5,718 nt of DNA from Candidatus Pelagibacterales bacterium (GTDB lineage Bacteria; Pseudomonadota; Alphaproteobacteria; Pelagibacterales; AG-422-B15). The stretch lies in NCBI GenBank assembly GCA_016777745.1, contig JADHQX010000091.1, positions 1 to 5,718 on the forward strand. The letters run 5' to 3'. The notes under the pieces are model-generated. The model did not search any database, was not told the DNA's origin, and saw only the letters and a program-made list of their open reading frames with translations. Below, piece after piece: positions 5,373 to 5,718 of the stretch (the first letter of the stretch is position 1; every line of letters starts with the position of its first letter). Both the position numbers and the translations under genes were made by a program.

Positions 5373-5718
5373 TATTTTATCTCCTTTAGTATTATTGGTG
5401 CCCAATGTTTAGCATCTTGAGTTGTAACCTGATAATCAAATTTTTCAGGTTTTACAAACATTTTGTTAGTATCGTCAAAACGTCCTTCTTTTATTGTATC
5501 TACCCAAACAATATAATCTGCTGGAAATAAGTTTCTTGCTTCAGGTGTTGGACAAATAAAATCAGCTACAACATAATTACCATCATCTTTTAATTTTTTT
5601 GCAAAATCTGCCATTCTACTTGCTTGTCTTGTTCTGCCTTCTTCTGAAAAATCCCAATCATTAGCTTCTTTTCTAACTTCATCAGCATTAAGTCTTTTAG
5701 CATTTAGTAATGGAGCAA
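5372..5718 (-). CDS. CysC-like (adenylylsulfate kinase family) kinase, 5' end outside window
   Basis: The C-terminal 114 residues are visible; the P-loop and start codon lie beyond base 5718, and the frame stays open to the edge. LNADEVR (visible residues 9-15) corresponds to the LDGDxVR motif of APS kinases, NDWDFSEEGRTRQASRM (19-35) to their DLGFSxxDRxENIRR segment, and VVADFICPTPEARNLF (49-64) to the strand with SPxRxxR. The remainder differs: the RDPKGLYKKA segment of true CysC is absent, replaced by DTIKEGRFDDTNKMF (73-87) and a short tail. An annotation pipeline would probably call it adenylylsulfate kinase, but phosphorylation of APS is unproven. The stop TAA overlaps the start of the nucleotidyltransferase by one base (TAATG). 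An internal ATG at 5614 is not the start, since homology continues upstream of it. Confidence 0.78.
   Translation of the reverse strand, partial: APLLNAKRLNADEVRKEANDWDFSEEGRTRQASRMADFAKKLKDDGNYVVADFICPTPEARNLFPADYIVWVDTIKEGRFDDTNKMFVKPEKFDYQVTTQDAKHWAPIILKEIK
5381..5386 (-). promoter_or_regulatory. Shine-Dalgarno site of the nucleotidyltransferase
   Basis: AAGGAG on the minus strand stands eight bases before the ATG at 5372 and lies within the last codons of the kinase gene. It is the only strong Shine-Dalgarno sequence I found in the window, and it decides the start of the nucleotidyltransferase in favour of 5372 over 5405. Confidence 0.75.

Noticed and set aside
5372..5614. Taking the internal ATG at 5614 as the kinase start
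   Set aside because: The frame upstream to the window edge encodes the LNADEVR and WDFSEEGR family motifs, so the gene begins beyond 5718.

Overview
The window is very A+T-rich. It holds eight minus-strand or plus-strand genes packed almost without spacers. Protein families (a DUF4170-like small protein, a split YeeE/YedE pair, an alphaproteobacterial style of gene content), extreme gene compaction and low G+C suggest a streamlined marine alphaproteobacterium of SAR11/Pelagibacterales type. That placement is inference from composition and family resemblance only; no phylogenetic marker is present.

Layout, left to right. Bases 1-196 carry no gene I can support. They are richer in G+C (61 of 180 by hand count) than the neighbouring ligase gene and contain several inverted repeats. 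Next comes a two-gene minus-strand unit: a flavodoxin-fold NAD(P)H oxidoreductase (2194-2763) followed after 38 nt by acetoacetyl-CoA synthetase (197-2155). A 65-codon plus-strand gene resembling DUF4170 (2798-2995) diverges from the oxidoreductase with only 34 nt between start codons, and its 3' end overlaps the next gene tail-to-tail by 43 nt.

From 5718 down to 2953 runs a six-gene minus-strand operon in which every junction overlaps or abuts. In order of transcription it encodes: a CysC/APS-kinase-like P-loop kinase (5' end outside the window), a 124-residue HxGH nucleotidyltransferase, an ECHDC3-type crotonase-fold protein, a YccU-like CoA-binding protein with a GTG start, and two half-length YeeE/YedE membrane proteins. 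An A/U-rich hairpin with a seven-U tract at 2931-2957 is a candidate terminator for this operon; it lies inside the convergent small gene.

The most interesting part is the kinase-nucleotidyltransferase pair. The kinase has lost the usual C-terminal signature of APS kinases, and the nucleotidyltransferase is far smaller than ATP sulfurylase. They look like two steps (phosphorylate, then activate with a nucleotide) acting on an unknown substrate. The YeeE/YedE pair downstream gives the operon a possible sulfur theme, since relatives move thiosulfate or are linked to sulfide detoxification. The crotonase-fold protein lacks both standard catalytic glutamates, so its reaction is also open.
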